A DNA stretch of 64,000 nucleotides from Luteolibacter flavescens (GCF_025950085.1 NZ_JAPDDS010000011.1:152772-216771); one strand, 5' to 3'; shown: positions 1-8,580, numbered from the stretch's first letter. Notes: generated from the letters alone by a model not told the origin. Translations and numbers: made by a program.

Positions 1-531
1 ACGCTGAAACGCTCGGTTCCCATCCCCCCGGTTCTCGCTGCGTGGCTGAAGCTTTACCCGTTCAAGGGATTGCCGGCCGGCTGGAACTACAAGCTGAAGG
101 TGCTGAAGGCCGCCACCGGCGCAAAGCGCTGGGTTCCCGACATCATCCGCCACACGTCGATCACGTTCCAAGCTGAGCGTGACAAGGACGAAGGGCTGAC
201 CGCCTTCAACTGCGGCACCTCCAAGGCTATGATTGACCGCCATTACCGCAACACGGTGGACGACCTGAAGCTCATCGACCAGTTCTGGAAGCTTTCACCC
301 GACGTGATCCAAGCGGACAAGAAACTGAGAGTGACACTCCCAGTTCAAGAGCGGGCCACCTGGCCCTCCAAGGCCGAGCTTTCCAGATTGGTCTGGAGCA
401 AGCCCATGATGCACGCGGCAAAAGAAATCGGGGTATCGGATGTCGCGCTCAAGAAGCGGTGTGTCCGCCTAGGCGTCCAGCTGCCGAAGCGCGGCCAATG
501 GATCAGCCGTTCCAAGGAAAATTGTTCTTGA
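1..531 (+). CDS. Tyrosine recombinase/integrase, C-terminal part (cut by window edge)
   Basis: The frame is open from base 1, so only the C-terminal catalytic part (about 176 residues) is present. It contains the IIRHTSITF block with the box II arginine, and GTSKAMIDRHY, which supplies the tyrosine nucleophile. The usual histidine before the box II Arg (HxxR) is Asp here, and the GH pair is replaced by GT. The tail after the Tyr is long and basic and could bind DNA. It probably integrates the mobile element that fills this window. The N-terminal SAM-like domain is outside the window. Confidence 0.75.
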   Translation, partial: TLKRSVPIPPVLAAWLKLYPFKGLPAGWNYKLKVLKAATGAKRWVPDIIRHTSITFQAERDKDEGLTAFNCGTSKAMIDRHYRNTVDDLKLIDQFWKLSPDVIQADKKLRVTLPVQERATWPSKAELSRLVWSKPMMHAAKEIGVSDVALKKRCVRLGVQLPKRGQWISRSKENCS

Positions 532-873
532 TTCAGAATTCTGATCTGCGACTCCTCGGGCGGAGCTTCGCTTGGCGAATGACTCCCATCCACATATAGC
601 TCTGAGCGAATCGGGCACTTAGGCACACTCCGCCGCTTCCGCCAATTTTCTTCGCTCAATGAGTTTCGCACCGGTTCCGGTGCCAGTGACACGCTCGCGT
701 GTTGCGAATCCATAGCTTCGTCTTCGGGACGATCTGGTCCGACGGGACAGGGTTCAGTCCTCGCCCCTTTGAGCCGGATCAGGCCCGGACCGTTGCTCCG
801 CCAGGCCTTGGTCAAACCGCGTACGTGCGCGTGCACGTACGCACGATGACCCACACATCAGACCCACATTTTT
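532..873. other. Intergenic region between integrase and replication-like gene
   Basis: This 342-base gap holds no convincing gene. Its main feature is the perfect inverted repeat at 819-842 just upstream of the next start. The remaining sequence has G/C runs and imperfect dyads such as CACCGGTTCCGGTG near 671. An attachment site next to the integrase would be expected in or near here but cannot be identified without the other element end. Confidence 0.4.
819..842. repeat. Perfect 10-bp inverted repeat upstream of the rep-like gene
   Basis: GCGTACGTGC, a 4-base spacer GCGT, then GCACGTACGC form a perfect dyad. It ends 31 bases before the start of the replication-like gene at 874. It could be an operator for that gene or a cruciform/nick-site hairpin of a replication origin. 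The sequence alone cannot separate these. Confidence 0.6.
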
Positions 874-2028
874 ATGTATTCCGATTCCTTCAATCCCCTG
901 CACGTCGACCTGATGCCGGTCGACCACCTCGCCTTCGCAACCGATCTCCCGGTCTCGCCGAAGCTGGTCGAAAACCCTGCCGCCTTCCTTCAGAACGCTG
1001 GTTTGGATTTCAACGACATTGACTTGAAGCCCGCCCTCCGGCACCGCCCCGTAACCCTTTACCTCGATCTGCTCCGCAAGGGGACGATCAAGCTGAAGAT
1101 CGTCCAGGACGACCCTGGCAAGTACGCGCTCCGGGGCGTCCGTTTCAATCCTGGGAAGCTGTTCCACCACCACAATGGCCGGATCCTCGAAAGCCGTGAG
1201 GCTATTGAATCGTTCGGCATCCTGCGCGAAGTGGTAGGGCCCCTTCTCGCCAAGCCCTCCGACGCGTCCCTTCTCATCCCGGGATGCCGCTCGGACAGCC
1301 CGTCATTCTGGAAGGAAATCGAGATCGTGATGCACCTCGATGACCCGGACGAGGTCGTCCTCGCGGCGCTGCGGAACATCCGCCACCCCTCCATCCGCAA
1401 GAAGGCTTCAACCTTCGAGGGAGAATCCATCACCCTCGGCACCCGTCGCGGTGAACTCATGATCAGCGCTTATCGCAAGGATCTCCAGATGGATGAATTG
1501 CGCCGTTTTGCGGTCGCCAACTTTCCCAAGGTGGTGCGGATCGAGGTCACTCTCAAGAAGGGGAAGCTCTTGGATTACCTGGGGAGCGCGGGGAATACCC
1601 GCCGCATTGCGGGCCAGCTCCGGCTTGTCGGGTTCCGGGGAGCGGGGCTCCTCCAAGCGCACAAGACCATCATGGATCAGCTCGAGGGGCTCTCGCCCGT
1701 CACCGCCGACGAGAGCCTCCCCGGGGACAACAAGGTCGCGCACTTCATCGGCATGCTCTCCCTCCGCTACGGGGAATCCATCGCAGCCCTGCTTGACAGC
1801 TATGACCACCGCTTCAAGCCGGGGGCTGAAACGCTCTGCAGGATGAAGAGATCCGCGCTGGATGAAATCTCGCGCCATCCGGGTGCGGCCCCTGATCTCT
1901 TCTCCCCTGCCAACTACGAGAACCAGCCCTGCCTTGTGGTCCCTAAGCTCGAAGAGCCGCCCTATTCGCAGAGGGTCAGCCCCGACGTGCTTGCAGACAT
2001 CGAGAAGACCTACGGCCCCCGCCGCTGA
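874..2028 (+). CDS. Putative phage/plasmid replication initiator-like protein
   Basis: 384 residues. The central part carries LGTRRGELMISAYRKD followed about 20 residues later by VVRIEVTLKKGKLLDYL. This pairing resembles the GSRxSxxxxxRIYDK ... xxRxExxL pattern of filamentous-phage gene II/X-type and related replication proteins. That is a pattern match by eye, not a search. Its place after the integrase and directly downstream of a perfect palindrome fits a replication or transfer role on a mobile element. No ATPase motif is visible. A different DNA-binding function is possible. Confidence 0.45.
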   Translation: MYSDSFNPLHVDLMPVDHLAFATDLPVSPKLVENPAAFLQNAGLDFNDIDLKPALRHRPVTLYLDLLRKGTIKLKIVQDDPGKYALRGVRFNPGKLFHHHNGRILESREAIESFGILREVVGPLLAKPSDASLLIPGCRSDSPSFWKEIEIVMHLDDPDEVVLAALRNIRHPSIRKKASTFEGESITLGTRRGELMISAYRKDLQMDELRRFAVANFPKVVRIEVTLKKGKLLDYLGSAGNTRRIAGQLRLVGFRGAGLLQAHKTIMDQLEGLSPVTADESLPGDNKVAHFIGMLSLRYGESIAALLDSYDHRFKPGAETLCRMKRSALDEISRHPGAAPDLFSPANYENQPCLVVPKLEEPPYSQRVSPDVLADIEKTYGPRR

Positions 2029-2144
2029 GCCAGAGCCGGTAGCCGCAGTTCCCCGGCAGGCGTGAAGCCCTCTTTGGCTCATCCGCAGGAACCGCGGCTA
2101 CCGATCTCGGGGCGCAAGATTCCCAAACTCAAGGTCCACTTTAC

Positions 2145-3581
2145 ATGAACCCCAGCGATTTGCCCGACAACCTCTTCAGCAATCCCCCTCCGATCCCGCC
2201 TGACGCCCTCCGCCTCCTCCGCAGCTTCAACTACGGCACCCTCGGTGATGGCAACGCCACCGCCGGGATGATCGCTCTTGTATCGATGTGCTGCACGCTG
2301 GCCGCAGTTGCCGGCCCCGGGGCGGCGATCACTTCCGACATGGATGGCAACTTCCCGGTGGGGACCAACTTCCTCACCGCCGGGTCACTGGCGGTGGAAC
2401 AGGTCGGGTCGCAGGTCCTAGGACCTCTCCGCATGCTCCAGAACTCCCTTTCGGGAAACGCCATGGACGCGGCGGCGAAGTCGAACCACTACCTGACCAA
2501 GAAGTTGAATGCGACGGTGGGGCCGGCGAAGTCCCCGATCTCCCCGGACCATCTGGCGACGGCCAAGGACTCGATGCTCCTCGACTCCCTTAAGCCTTCG
2601 GACTTCGATGGAGATGGCTTCCGAGGAGGGGCGGCAAGCCTACTCCGCCGGAAGGCATTTAGCGGAGGTGCCGAGGTGCTGTATCGCCCAGGCTTCTACT
2701 TCGAGGGCCTTAACGCGGAGCTGCTCTCCAGCCAGCTCGTGCACTGCCACATGCAGCACCCGCTGGTTCACGTTCCCATCAGCGACCTCACTCAGCTGTC
2801 CCGGCTGGAAGGAACCTGCCTTGGCATCATGGACGGCTGCTCCCTGCCCATCAAAACGCCGATGCACATCAAAGGCTGCGTGATCGCCCGCACGTCGGTC
2901 GAAGTGCTGAGTCGCTTCGTCGAGTCACGGGACAACGCCAGCTGGCCCTACCGGACTCTGTGGCTCGTCGAAGAGCCCCTTGGGCCACTCGCCTCGCAAG
3001 TCGCCAATCAGGTCCGCCTGGACCGCATGCAGGAGCGCTACGCATCTGCGTTGGAGTCGCTCCTTACCAACCGGCTCGGCGAAGGTCCGGCTCCCACGGT
3101 TGCGGGAGACATCTTCCTCGGGCAGAAGCGCGTCGTGAAGCACCTCGTGCAGCTTGAACGGGATCTCCCCGGCGTCGCAGGCGCGCTAAGGAACCTCTTC
3201 CCTACGCTGTTCTTCGGAATGAAGCACATCGTCGACAGCGCCCAAGCTCCGAAAGGCTTCTCGTGGTACCTTGATTCGATTGCCTCGTTGGCAATTTTCC
3301 TCGCCGACCGCATGGTCCACTCGTTCAAGCGGATGCGGCATGCCGAGTTCCTGGCACACAAACAGAAGCTCGCAGCATCCATCTGCCAGCGGCTGCAAAG
3401 AGGGCCCCTAACGGTGACCGCGCTCTGCCGTAGCCACAACAGGCTCCGGGCGGACGTCTGCCGCGAGGTGCTTGAGGACCTTCGTGCCGCCGGAGCCGTT
3501 ACCCTCGAAGGCAATCTGTGGCAGCTCGCCGACAGCCCCCGACTTCCCTACTCCCGCCCCCCGGTGATCGATGTCGGTTAA
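2145..3581 (+). CDS. DUF3987-like mobile-element protein with C-terminal winged helix
   Basis: 478 residues. The N-terminal third has a hydrophobic, Gly/Ala-rich stretch (MIALVSMCCTLAAVAG) like the start of the DUF3987 helicase/primase-associated fold, but there is no Walker A lysine, so ATPase activity is doubtful. The last 90 residues (LAASICQRLQRGPLTVTAL onward) read as a winged helix-turn-helix. The next gene overlaps its end by 11 bases and has the same layout, so the two are probably tandem paralogues working together in element replication or maintenance. The family call is tentative. Confidence 0.5.
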   Translation: MNPSDLPDNLFSNPPPIPPDALRLLRSFNYGTLGDGNATAGMIALVSMCCTLAAVAGPGAAITSDMDGNFPVGTNFLTAGSLAVEQVGSQVLGPLRMLQNSLSGNAMDAAAKSNHYLTKKLNATVGPAKSPISPDHLATAKDSMLLDSLKPSDFDGDGFRGGAASLLRRKAFSGGAEVLYRPGFYFEGLNAELLSSQLVHCHMQHPLVHVPISDLTQLSRLEGTCLGIMDGCSLPIKTPMHIKGCVIARTSVEVLSRFVESRDNASWPYRTLWLVEEPLGPLASQVANQVRLDRMQERYASALESLLTNRLGEGPAPTVAGDIFLGQKRVVKHLVQLERDLPGVAGALRNLFPTLFFGMKHIVDSAQAPKGFSWYLDSIASLAIFLADRMVHSFKRMRHAEFLAHKQKLAASICQRLQRGPLTVTALCRSHNRLRADVCREVLEDLRAAGAVTLEGNLWQLADSPRLPYSRPPVIDVG

Positions 3582-4437
3582 TCTGATCGCTTGGAACATG
3601 GCGGCTGAGAGCAAGGATCCGATGCGCGCACTAACCGGGCTGCTCCACCGCTTCCCGGAGCACGACATGTCGCGCTGCCAGTTGGTCGCTTCACTCCTCC
3701 TCACGATATGGCAGCTCGGAGGGGAGACTTTTTCCCCCTCGCCACCATCCTTCGTGCTCGTCAACGCGAACGAGGAGAAGGACGCCGTCTGGCAGGCACT
3801 GACCGGGATTCTCCGTTCCCAACTGGCTCCGATCAAAGCGACACCAAACGAGCCGGAACCATTTAATCCCAACAACATCTTCCGAGGGAATCCCGTAATG
3901 AGCCGGAGGACGATGCTGGCTGCGATTGCCACGCGCGCGAAGCTGGTGAAGCAGCGCCTCCCACCCCACGTGATCGACATTCAGTTGAAGAAGTGGCTGG
4001 CAGATTGGCACCAGTGCAAGCCGGAGGTCTTCCCGGCCCTTGAGATCAACCACTACAACAAGGCCCACGACCCGGATTTCGGATGGGTCACCCAAGCCGA
4101 CGATCACATCTCCCTCCTGATTCACGGGCCGAAGAGCGAAGCCGAACTCCGTCGCGACCTGCAGGACAAGCAGTCGAAGCTCCACATTCCCCAAGGTGTC
4201 TGCGACGACCTCAGCCGCGGGAACAAGAAGCTCGCGCTGATCGGAAGGATCACAGGCGAGAGCTGGGACACTTTCTTGGTGGACGGGTTGCTTGGCGGCC
4301 CCTTTGCCCGTCGTATTCCTCCCCCACCTGTCAGCACCGCCCGTGGCCGGGCCGCACCCGGATGCCGGCATCCTGAATTCCATGGTGACCTACTTCACCC
4401 GGCATCAGCGCAACCACTGTCCGCCCGCGAGGGCTGA
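3571..4437 (+). CDS. Second DUF3987-like protein, N-terminal part (apparent frameshift near 4315)
   Basis: The frame starts inside the end of the previous gene (11-base overlap) and reads well up to GLLGGPFARR at about 4314. After that this frame becomes Pro/Arg-rich noise until 4437. The +1 frame continues smoothly as FLPHLSAPPVAG, which looks like the natural continuation. One product of about 485 residues, the length of the upstream paralogue, would result if a single base near 4310-4318 were removed. So this is probably a frameshifted gene, a sequencing indel or, less likely, a programmed +1 shift. Confidence 0.5.
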   Translation: MSVNLIAWNMAAESKDPMRALTGLLHRFPEHDMSRCQLVASLLLTIWQLGGETFSPSPPSFVLVNANEEKDAVWQALTGILRSQLAPIKATPNEPEPFNPNNIFRGNPVMSRRTMLAAIATRAKLVKQRLPPHVIDIQLKKWLADWHQCKPEVFPALEINHYNKAHDPDFGWVTQADDHISLLIHGPKSEAELRRDLQDKQSKLHIPQGVCDDLSRGNKKLALIGRITGESWDTFLVDGLLGGPFARRIPPPPVSTARGRAAPGCRHPEFHGDLLHPASAQPLSAREG

Positions 4438-5032
4438 CCTTCACCTCATGCGGATGGACGGGGAACCCGAGATCTACGCCGACCTGATCCTGAAGTTGTC
4501 AGCCGGCCTACCGGGCGACCGCCGCTTCGGCATCCAACTGCTTCTCCGCGAGCTTCAACTTGTGATCCCGCGGCTCTGCTTGTGGCTGCCCACCGAACAG
4601 CAACCAAACACCAGCCAGGTGGAGGCCCTTCATTACCTGGGTCGCGACCTCTATGTCACCGCTCTCCGTGGAATCGCTTACGGGATGGCGGCGCTTGGCT
4701 TCCACGGCATTGGGGTCAGCCTTGGCGATGACCGGCCGGCAGCCACGCAGATCCTGACCCACCTGAGGACCGCAGGGCCTTGCAGTCGGCGCGACCTCCA
4801 GCGCAAGCTCTACAAGCTGGACAAAAAGGAACGCGACCGCCTACTGGCCCGGCTGGTGGCGGCATCGTTGATTTCCTCCACGGGAAAGGATGTCGAAGCG
4901 GTGCCGCTCGGAGACTTCCTCATCGGGATTCCGGGCAGGTCAAGATTCCCCTCCCCCTCCCTCGCCACGACTCCCGCTTACATGGCAGCCATAGAAGCCG
5001 CCAAGGCCTCGCAGGCGGATGCCTCAAAGTGA
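4292..5032 (+). CDS. Second DUF3987-like protein, C-terminal part (continues the frameshifted gene)
   Basis: The frame is open from TTG 4292, with an ATG at 4382. Coding-like sequence begins around 4315 (FLPHLSAPPVAGPHPDAGIL). It lines up in position with the equivalent part of the paralogue at 2145-3581 (TLWLVEEPLGPLASQ). The last 80 residues include a winged-helix-like segment (ILTHLRTAGPCSRRDLQRKL), again like the paralogue. If the frameshift is real, a separate protein could still be made from ATG 4382. No ribosome-binding site is obvious there. Confidence 0.5.
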   Translation: MAAPLPVVFLPHLSAPPVAGPHPDAGILNSMVTYFTRHQRNHCPPARADLHLMRMDGEPEIYADLILKLSAGLPGDRRFGIQLLLRELQLVIPRLCLWLPTEQQPNTSQVEALHYLGRDLYVTALRGIAYGMAALGFHGIGVSLGDDRPAATQILTHLRTAGPCSRRDLQRKLYKLDKKERDRLLARLVAASLISSTGKDVEAVPLGDFLIGIPGRSRFPSPSLATTPAYMAAIEAAKASQADASK

Positions 5033-5400
5033 TGGCACGATCCCGGGGATCCCCGCGGGCGAGCGAAGCTCGCGTCCGCGGGGGACTCCCCATCGCGAAG
5101 CTTTCTACCCACCCTTGACGCCGCGACTGATGCGACAGCGGTCCCGGGAAACAATCCCATTACAACCCGCTTCAACCTCGATAATTGTCGCGACTGTCAA
5201 GAGAAGTGCCCCACCCCACGGCAAGCCACGCACCCGGAGCCCAAAAATGGCACTGCACCCACTGCATCCGCACTGCATGGCTTGCTGCGTGAATGATTCT
5301 TACCGCCGCGCTTCACCGTGAGAAGTGTTCCAAGCAACCCTTCACACGCAATTCTCAGCCCCGGAGTGTCATTAGGATTTGAAATCCCCCGACATTTCCC
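5033..5400. other. Intergenic region with GC hairpin and three CACTGCA repeats
   Basis: A strong inverted repeat lies at 5051-5083: CCCCGCGGG ... CCGCGGGG with an inner GAGCgaaGCTC. It probably ends the transcript of the preceding gene. Further on, CACTGCA occurs three times at 5251-5257, 5260-5266 and 5271-5277, spaced 9 and 11 bases, like iterons or tandem operator half-sites. I saw no gene. Confidence 0.5.
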
Positions 5401-5598
5401 ATGCCCCGAACCCTCTACAGTCCGAGATTGTCAAACGACGTAGTGCGCGCCCTCTACCGGGAAGGACAACGTCGCCGCCTGCCCATGACGCGGGTCGCCG
5501 ACGACCTGCTTCGTCAGGCACTCGCCGCCACCGACAGCGACCGCCCAGTGCTCCGCCTCTGCGAAGAGGAACCGGTGCGTGACCTCAACGTCGCCTGA
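5401..5598 (+). CDS. Small ribbon-helix-helix-like DNA-binding protein
   Basis: 65 residues, ATG start. The order of one short strand (TLYSPRL) and two helices (SNDVVRALYREGQRRRLP, then MTRVADDLLRQALA) is typical of CopG/Arc-type ribbon-helix-helix regulators and antitoxins. It stands alone upstream of the cassette-like gene run, and no toxin partner is adjacent. It may autoregulate or control the following genes, and the CACTGCA repeats upstream could be its sites (inference). Confidence 0.55.
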   Translation: MPRTLYSPRLSNDVVRALYREGQRRRLPMTRVADDLLRQALAATDSDRPVLRLCEEEPVRDLNVA

Positions 5599-5620
5599 AA
5601 CATCCCCCACCCCACCCGGC

Positions 5621-5656
5621 GAAAGCCTCGGTCCTCCACGCGAGGTCCGGGGCTTC
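5621..5656 (+). terminator. GC-rich hairpin between genes
   Basis: A 15-pair stem with one mismatch and one wobble (GCCTCGGTCCTC against GAGGTCCGGGGC) around a 5-base loop. It is followed by TTCGTCGTTTCG and then a C/A-rich leader into ATG 5711. It is the first of a series of similar punctuation hairpins in this region. Confidence 0.55.
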
Positions 5657-5710
5657 GTCGTTTCGGGGATTCACATTCCCAACCCACATCAACCCCAAAA
5701 CCAACCAGCC

Positions 5711-6238
5711 ATGGCCATCAAACTGATCGCAAACTACAGCAAGCGCCTGGGCCTCCCGGGCTACTCGTCCCACCAGTTCAGCATCGAAATCGAGACCGAA
5801 CTGGTCACGACCGACGATGTCGCCGCCGAGTCGGCCCGCATCTACGAGCTGCTCCAGACCAACGTCGACGAGCAGATCCGCCAGACCGGCTTCGTGCCTC
5901 CCACCGACTACGGCATGGAGGAAACGCCGGCATCCCCGGCTAACATCGGCCGTACCAATGGTTCCCAGCGTCCCGCGGCATCGGCCGCTTGGAAGTGCAC
6001 CGACAAGCAGCGCGAGCTGATTGAGAACCTCGTCACAGAGCATCAACTTGATAAAAATGAAGTCGATCATCTCGCCCGCCAGCGCTTCGGCAAAGGCGTA
6101 AGGGAACTCAACAAGGTGGAAGCCTCGGGGTTGCTGAACGAGTTGCTGGAGTCCCACAGCGGCCAGCAGCGCCCGGCCCCCAACGGCCGCCGCTCGGCCT
6201 ACGCCGGGATCAATGGCAACACGGGAGGTAAGCGATGA
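5711..6238 (+). CDS. Hypothetical protein of the cassette region
   Basis: 175 residues from ATG 5711. A longer frame from 5579 exists, but its first part is the GC hairpin region, and ATG 5711 directly follows the AACCAACCAGCC leader seen before other genes here. The N-terminal 60 residues (KLIANYSKRLGLPGYSS, then EIETEL) are strand-rich. The C-terminal half (KQRELIENLVTEHQLDK onward) is helical and charged, like a small helicase- or nuclease-accessory domain. Its stop overlaps the next start by 4 bases (ATGA), so it is co-translated with the RecB-like nuclease. Function unknown. Confidence 0.6.
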   Translation: MAIKLIANYSKRLGLPGYSSHQFSIEIETELVTTDDVAAESARIYELLQTNVDEQIRQTGFVPPTDYGMEETPASPANIGRTNGSQRPAASAAWKCTDKQRELIENLVTEHQLDKNEVDHLARQRFGKGVRELNKVEASGLLNELLESHSGQQRPAPNGRRSAYAGINGNTGGKR

Positions 6239-7059
6239 TCGCGTTCGCCAGCCCACCGGAGTCCACGACCCTCCCGGATTACATCAGTCCGTCGGCGGCG
6301 AAGTCCTATCTCGCGTGCTCGCTTCGTTTTTACTTCGAGCGCGTGGCGGAGATCAAAAAGCCGACCACACCGGCACTGCACCTCGGCAAGGCCGTCCACG
6401 CCGCGCTACAGGCCTTCCACCTGGCACGCTGGCGGGGAACGGACGACTCGCCCGAGGTGATCGCCTCCGCCTTTGAGGACTCGTTCCTCAAGCTGGAGCG
6501 TGAGGAAGGGCCGGTGCGGTGGAAGGAAGGCGAGCGGGAAAGCTGCCGGCTCGCCGGCCTGCGCGTCATCGCCGCCTACTTGGACTCCAGTGAAGTACTC
6601 CGTGGGAAACCGCGGGCAGTCGAGGTGCCGTTGACCGAGACCATCCCCGGGCTGTCGGTGCCGCTCACCGGCGTCATCGACCTCGTGTTGGAGAACTTCG
6701 CCCCCATCGACTTCAAGTCGGCGGCGGCGAAGCCTGACCCGCAGCACGCGGCCTTCGATCACGAACTCCAGCTAGTGGCCTACCAGCTCCTGCTGGAGGC
6801 CGCCATCGGTGAGAAGCCGCCGGCTCTAGACCTGGTCTACCTCGTGAAGACGAAAGTCCCGAAAGTCATCCGGGTATCGTCGCCACCGGCGGATGGCAAG
6901 CGCAAGGACCGGGTGGTCCGCCTGATCGACACCGCCGTCACCGGCATGTCGGAGGGGCGCTTTCATCCCCAGCCCGGCATGACCTGCATGAGTTGCCAGT
7001 TCCGCAACGAGTGCAAGCGGTGGCCGGGCATCATGGATGAAAGGAGGGCGGCCGCATGA
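6235..7059 (+). CDS. PD-(D/E)XK nuclease, RecB/Cas4-like with predicted Fe-S cluster
   Basis: 274 residues. An early SAAKSYLACSLRFYF motif carries the first Cys and is followed by LGKAVHAALQ. The nuclease core is GVIDLV ... PIDFKSA (Asp, then Asp-x-Lys), then the QLVAYQLLLE helix. Three C-terminal Cys in CMSCQFRNEC complete a Cas4/AddB-type 4Fe-4S site. It probably degrades or trims DNA ends for the element. It is translationally coupled on both sides (ATGA overlaps). No helicase partner is adjacent, unlike the RecB-like nuclease at 41149. Confidence 0.8.
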   Translation: MIAFASPPESTTLPDYISPSAAKSYLACSLRFYFERVAEIKKPTTPALHLGKAVHAALQAFHLARWRGTDDSPEVIASAFEDSFLKLEREEGPVRWKEGERESCRLAGLRVIAAYLDSSEVLRGKPRAVEVPLTETIPGLSVPLTGVIDLVLENFAPIDFKSAAAKPDPQHAAFDHELQLVAYQLLLEAAIGEKPPALDLVYLVKTKVPKVIRVSSPPADGKRKDRVVRLIDTAVTGMSEGRFHPQPGMTCMSCQFRNECKRWPGIMDERRAAA

Positions 7060-7247
7060 AACCGCTCCTCCTGTCCTGCAGCATCGCGGCGCTCCTGTCC
7101 GCAGTCGGTTGCACTTCCTCGCCGCCGGCCGAAGTCATTCCAGTGGCCGTCACGGATACTGAACCGGTGGGCGAAGGCCTCAAAACGCTCGCCTACGCAT
7201 TCTTGGGAGCCTCGGTCGTGCTCACGCTCGGCCGTCTGCTCCGCTAA
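7056..7247 (+). CDS. Small predicted lipoprotein
   Basis: 63 residues. The sequence starts MKPLLLSCSIAALLSAVGC, a signal peptide ending in a lipobox (SAVG-C). A second hydrophobic segment near the C-terminus (YAFLGASVVLTLGRLL) should span the membrane. Its ATG overlaps the stop of the nuclease gene by four bases. Small membrane proteins like this are common on mobile elements and could take part in conjugation or lysis, but nothing in the sequence decides this. Confidence 0.6.
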   Translation: MKPLLLSCSIAALLSAVGCTSSPPAEVIPVAVTDTEPVGEGLKTLAYAFLGASVVLTLGRLLR

Positions 7248-7259
7248 CCCGTCCCCGAA

Positions 7260-7397
7260 ATGAACCCGCGTCCCTACATCGCGGTCTTCGCGGGCATCTC
7301 GATCACGGCGCTCACGCTCCAGATCATCGGCGACTTCTGGTTGCCGATGCTTCTGGGCGCGATCGCCACGGTCCTGATCGCCCGCTGGACCCGATAG
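7260..7397 (+). CDS. Very small membrane protein
   Basis: A 45-residue frame beginning MNPRPYIAVFAGISIT and ending in TAG at 7395-7397. Two hydrophobic segments (YIAVFAGISITALTLQII and MLLGAIATVLIA) suggest two transmembrane helices and a short basic tail (ARWTR). It starts 12 bases after the lipoprotein stop and is followed by a strong hairpin, so it looks like the last gene of this small operon. Function unknown. Confidence 0.5.
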   Translation: MNPRPYIAVFAGISITALTLQIIGDFWLPMLLGAIATVLIARWTR

Positions 7398-7412
7398 TCC
7401 CACCACAAACGA

Positions 7413-7453
7413 CGAAGCGCCCGCCCGGTCACCCTGACCCGGTGGGCGCTTCG
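7413..7453 (+). terminator. Strong hairpin followed by TTTT
   Basis: CGAAGCGCCC pairs perfectly with GGGCGCTTCG, with extra inner pairs, followed by TTTTCG. It fits a Rho-independent terminator. The next ATG follows after a CCATCAACCCCAACAACC leader. Confidence 0.65.
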
Positions 7454-7490
7454 TTTTCGTCCCCACCATCAACCCCAACAACCAGCCAAC

Positions 7491-8510
7491 ATGTCCAACA
7501 ACCAATTCAACATCCCGCTCCTCGAAGCCGTGTGCCGCCGGGGCGTCCTTTGTGCCACCAGCGTCCGCTACTGGCGCGGTTGCAAGCGACTCAACGCCGA
7601 AGACCTCGGCCTTGACCCTGCCAACGTTTCCGACCGTCTCATCCAGCTCGGCCACAAGCGGCTCGTGCCACGTGAGGCCTTGGCAGCATTCGCGCTAATC
7701 GAGTCCCGCGCCCACGCCCTCGTGGAAGGATCATCGTTCCCGTTCCTCGGCGGGATTGCCCGCTTCGTCCCCAATCCCCGGCTCGCGGCCCTCAACGAAG
7801 GGCTCGACCGATTAAAGGAAGAGTTCCGCCAGGCGGTGCTCGACTTCGTCGCCGGCTACGGCCCGCTCCGGGATCGTGCCTTGGCGGAGTGGCGGGACGC
7901 CGCACAGCACCTCAACGGCAACGCGGAGAGCCTGCTCATCACCATCGAACAGGCGTTTCCGCCCCACGGCGACATCGCCAAGCGCTTCGGCTTCGAGTCG
8001 AAGTTCTTCCAAGTGGCGGCTCCGGAGAGCCTCCGCCTGGAGGTGTCGGAGTCCATCGAGCAGATGGAGATCGCCGACCAGCGCCGCCGCGTCGCGGAGG
8101 ATGCTCAGCGCCGTCTCCAATCGGACCTCGACGGATTCATCCGGGAAAGCGTCACCACGCTCCGGGAGGAAACCGCCCGGCTTGCGTCCGACGTCCTCGC
8201 GACCATCGAGGGCAGCGACGGGGGCGTGCACCAACGCACGCTCAACCGTCTGACGACGTTCATCGACAGCTTCCGCACCTTGAACTTCGCCGGTGACGCC
8301 CAGCTCGAAGGCACCCTCGAACGCTTCCGCGAGCAACTGCTCACCCGGAGCGCCGAGGACTACCGCAACGACAGCGGCGCGATGACCAACCTGCGGGACG
8401 GCCTCAACCGTCTCCATGACGCCGCGCTCGCCATGGCCCGAACCGACGGCCGCGACGTGATCAGCCGCTTCGGCCAGTTCGGCGGTCGCCGGCTGGCCGT
8501 GGCGAGCTGA
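7491..8510 (+). CDS. DUF3150-like helical protein
   Basis: 339 residues. Residues 15-110 (VRYWRGCKRLNAEDLGL, later SFPFLGGIARFVPN) match my memory of DUF3150 proteins found on plasmids and islands beside AAA ATPases. Residues 190-290 are charged and helical with little Gly/Pro, consistent with a coiled coil. It starts after an ACCAGCCAAC leader with no purine-rich ribosome-binding site. In related mobile elements such proteins travel with the AAA ATPase and metallopeptidase genes found downstream here. Molecular role unknown. Confidence 0.6.
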   Translation: MSNNQFNIPLLEAVCRRGVLCATSVRYWRGCKRLNAEDLGLDPANVSDRLIQLGHKRLVPREALAAFALIESRAHALVEGSSFPFLGGIARFVPNPRLAALNEGLDRLKEEFRQAVLDFVAGYGPLRDRALAEWRDAAQHLNGNAESLLITIEQAFPPHGDIAKRFGFESKFFQVAAPESLRLEVSESIEQMEIADQRRRVAEDAQRRLQSDLDGFIRESVTTLREETARLASDVLATIEGSDGGVHQRTLNRLTTFIDSFRTLNFAGDAQLEGTLERFREQLLTRSAEDYRNDSGAMTNLRDGLNRLHDAALAMARTDGRDVISRFGQFGGRRLAVAS

Positions 8511-8525
8511 ATGAACACAACCGAC

Positions 8526-8558
8526 ATGCCCTGCGGGAGCTTGCCTCCCGCCGGGCAT
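8526..8558 (+). terminator. Intergenic hairpin
   Basis: ATGCCC-t-GCGGGAG pairs with CTCCCGC-c-GGGCAT, one mismatch in 14, with a 5-base loop. No clear T-run follows, so it may act as RNA punctuation or a stability element rather than a classic terminator. Confidence 0.5.
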
Positions 8559-8580
8559 CGTCTAACCAGAATCACCCCAT

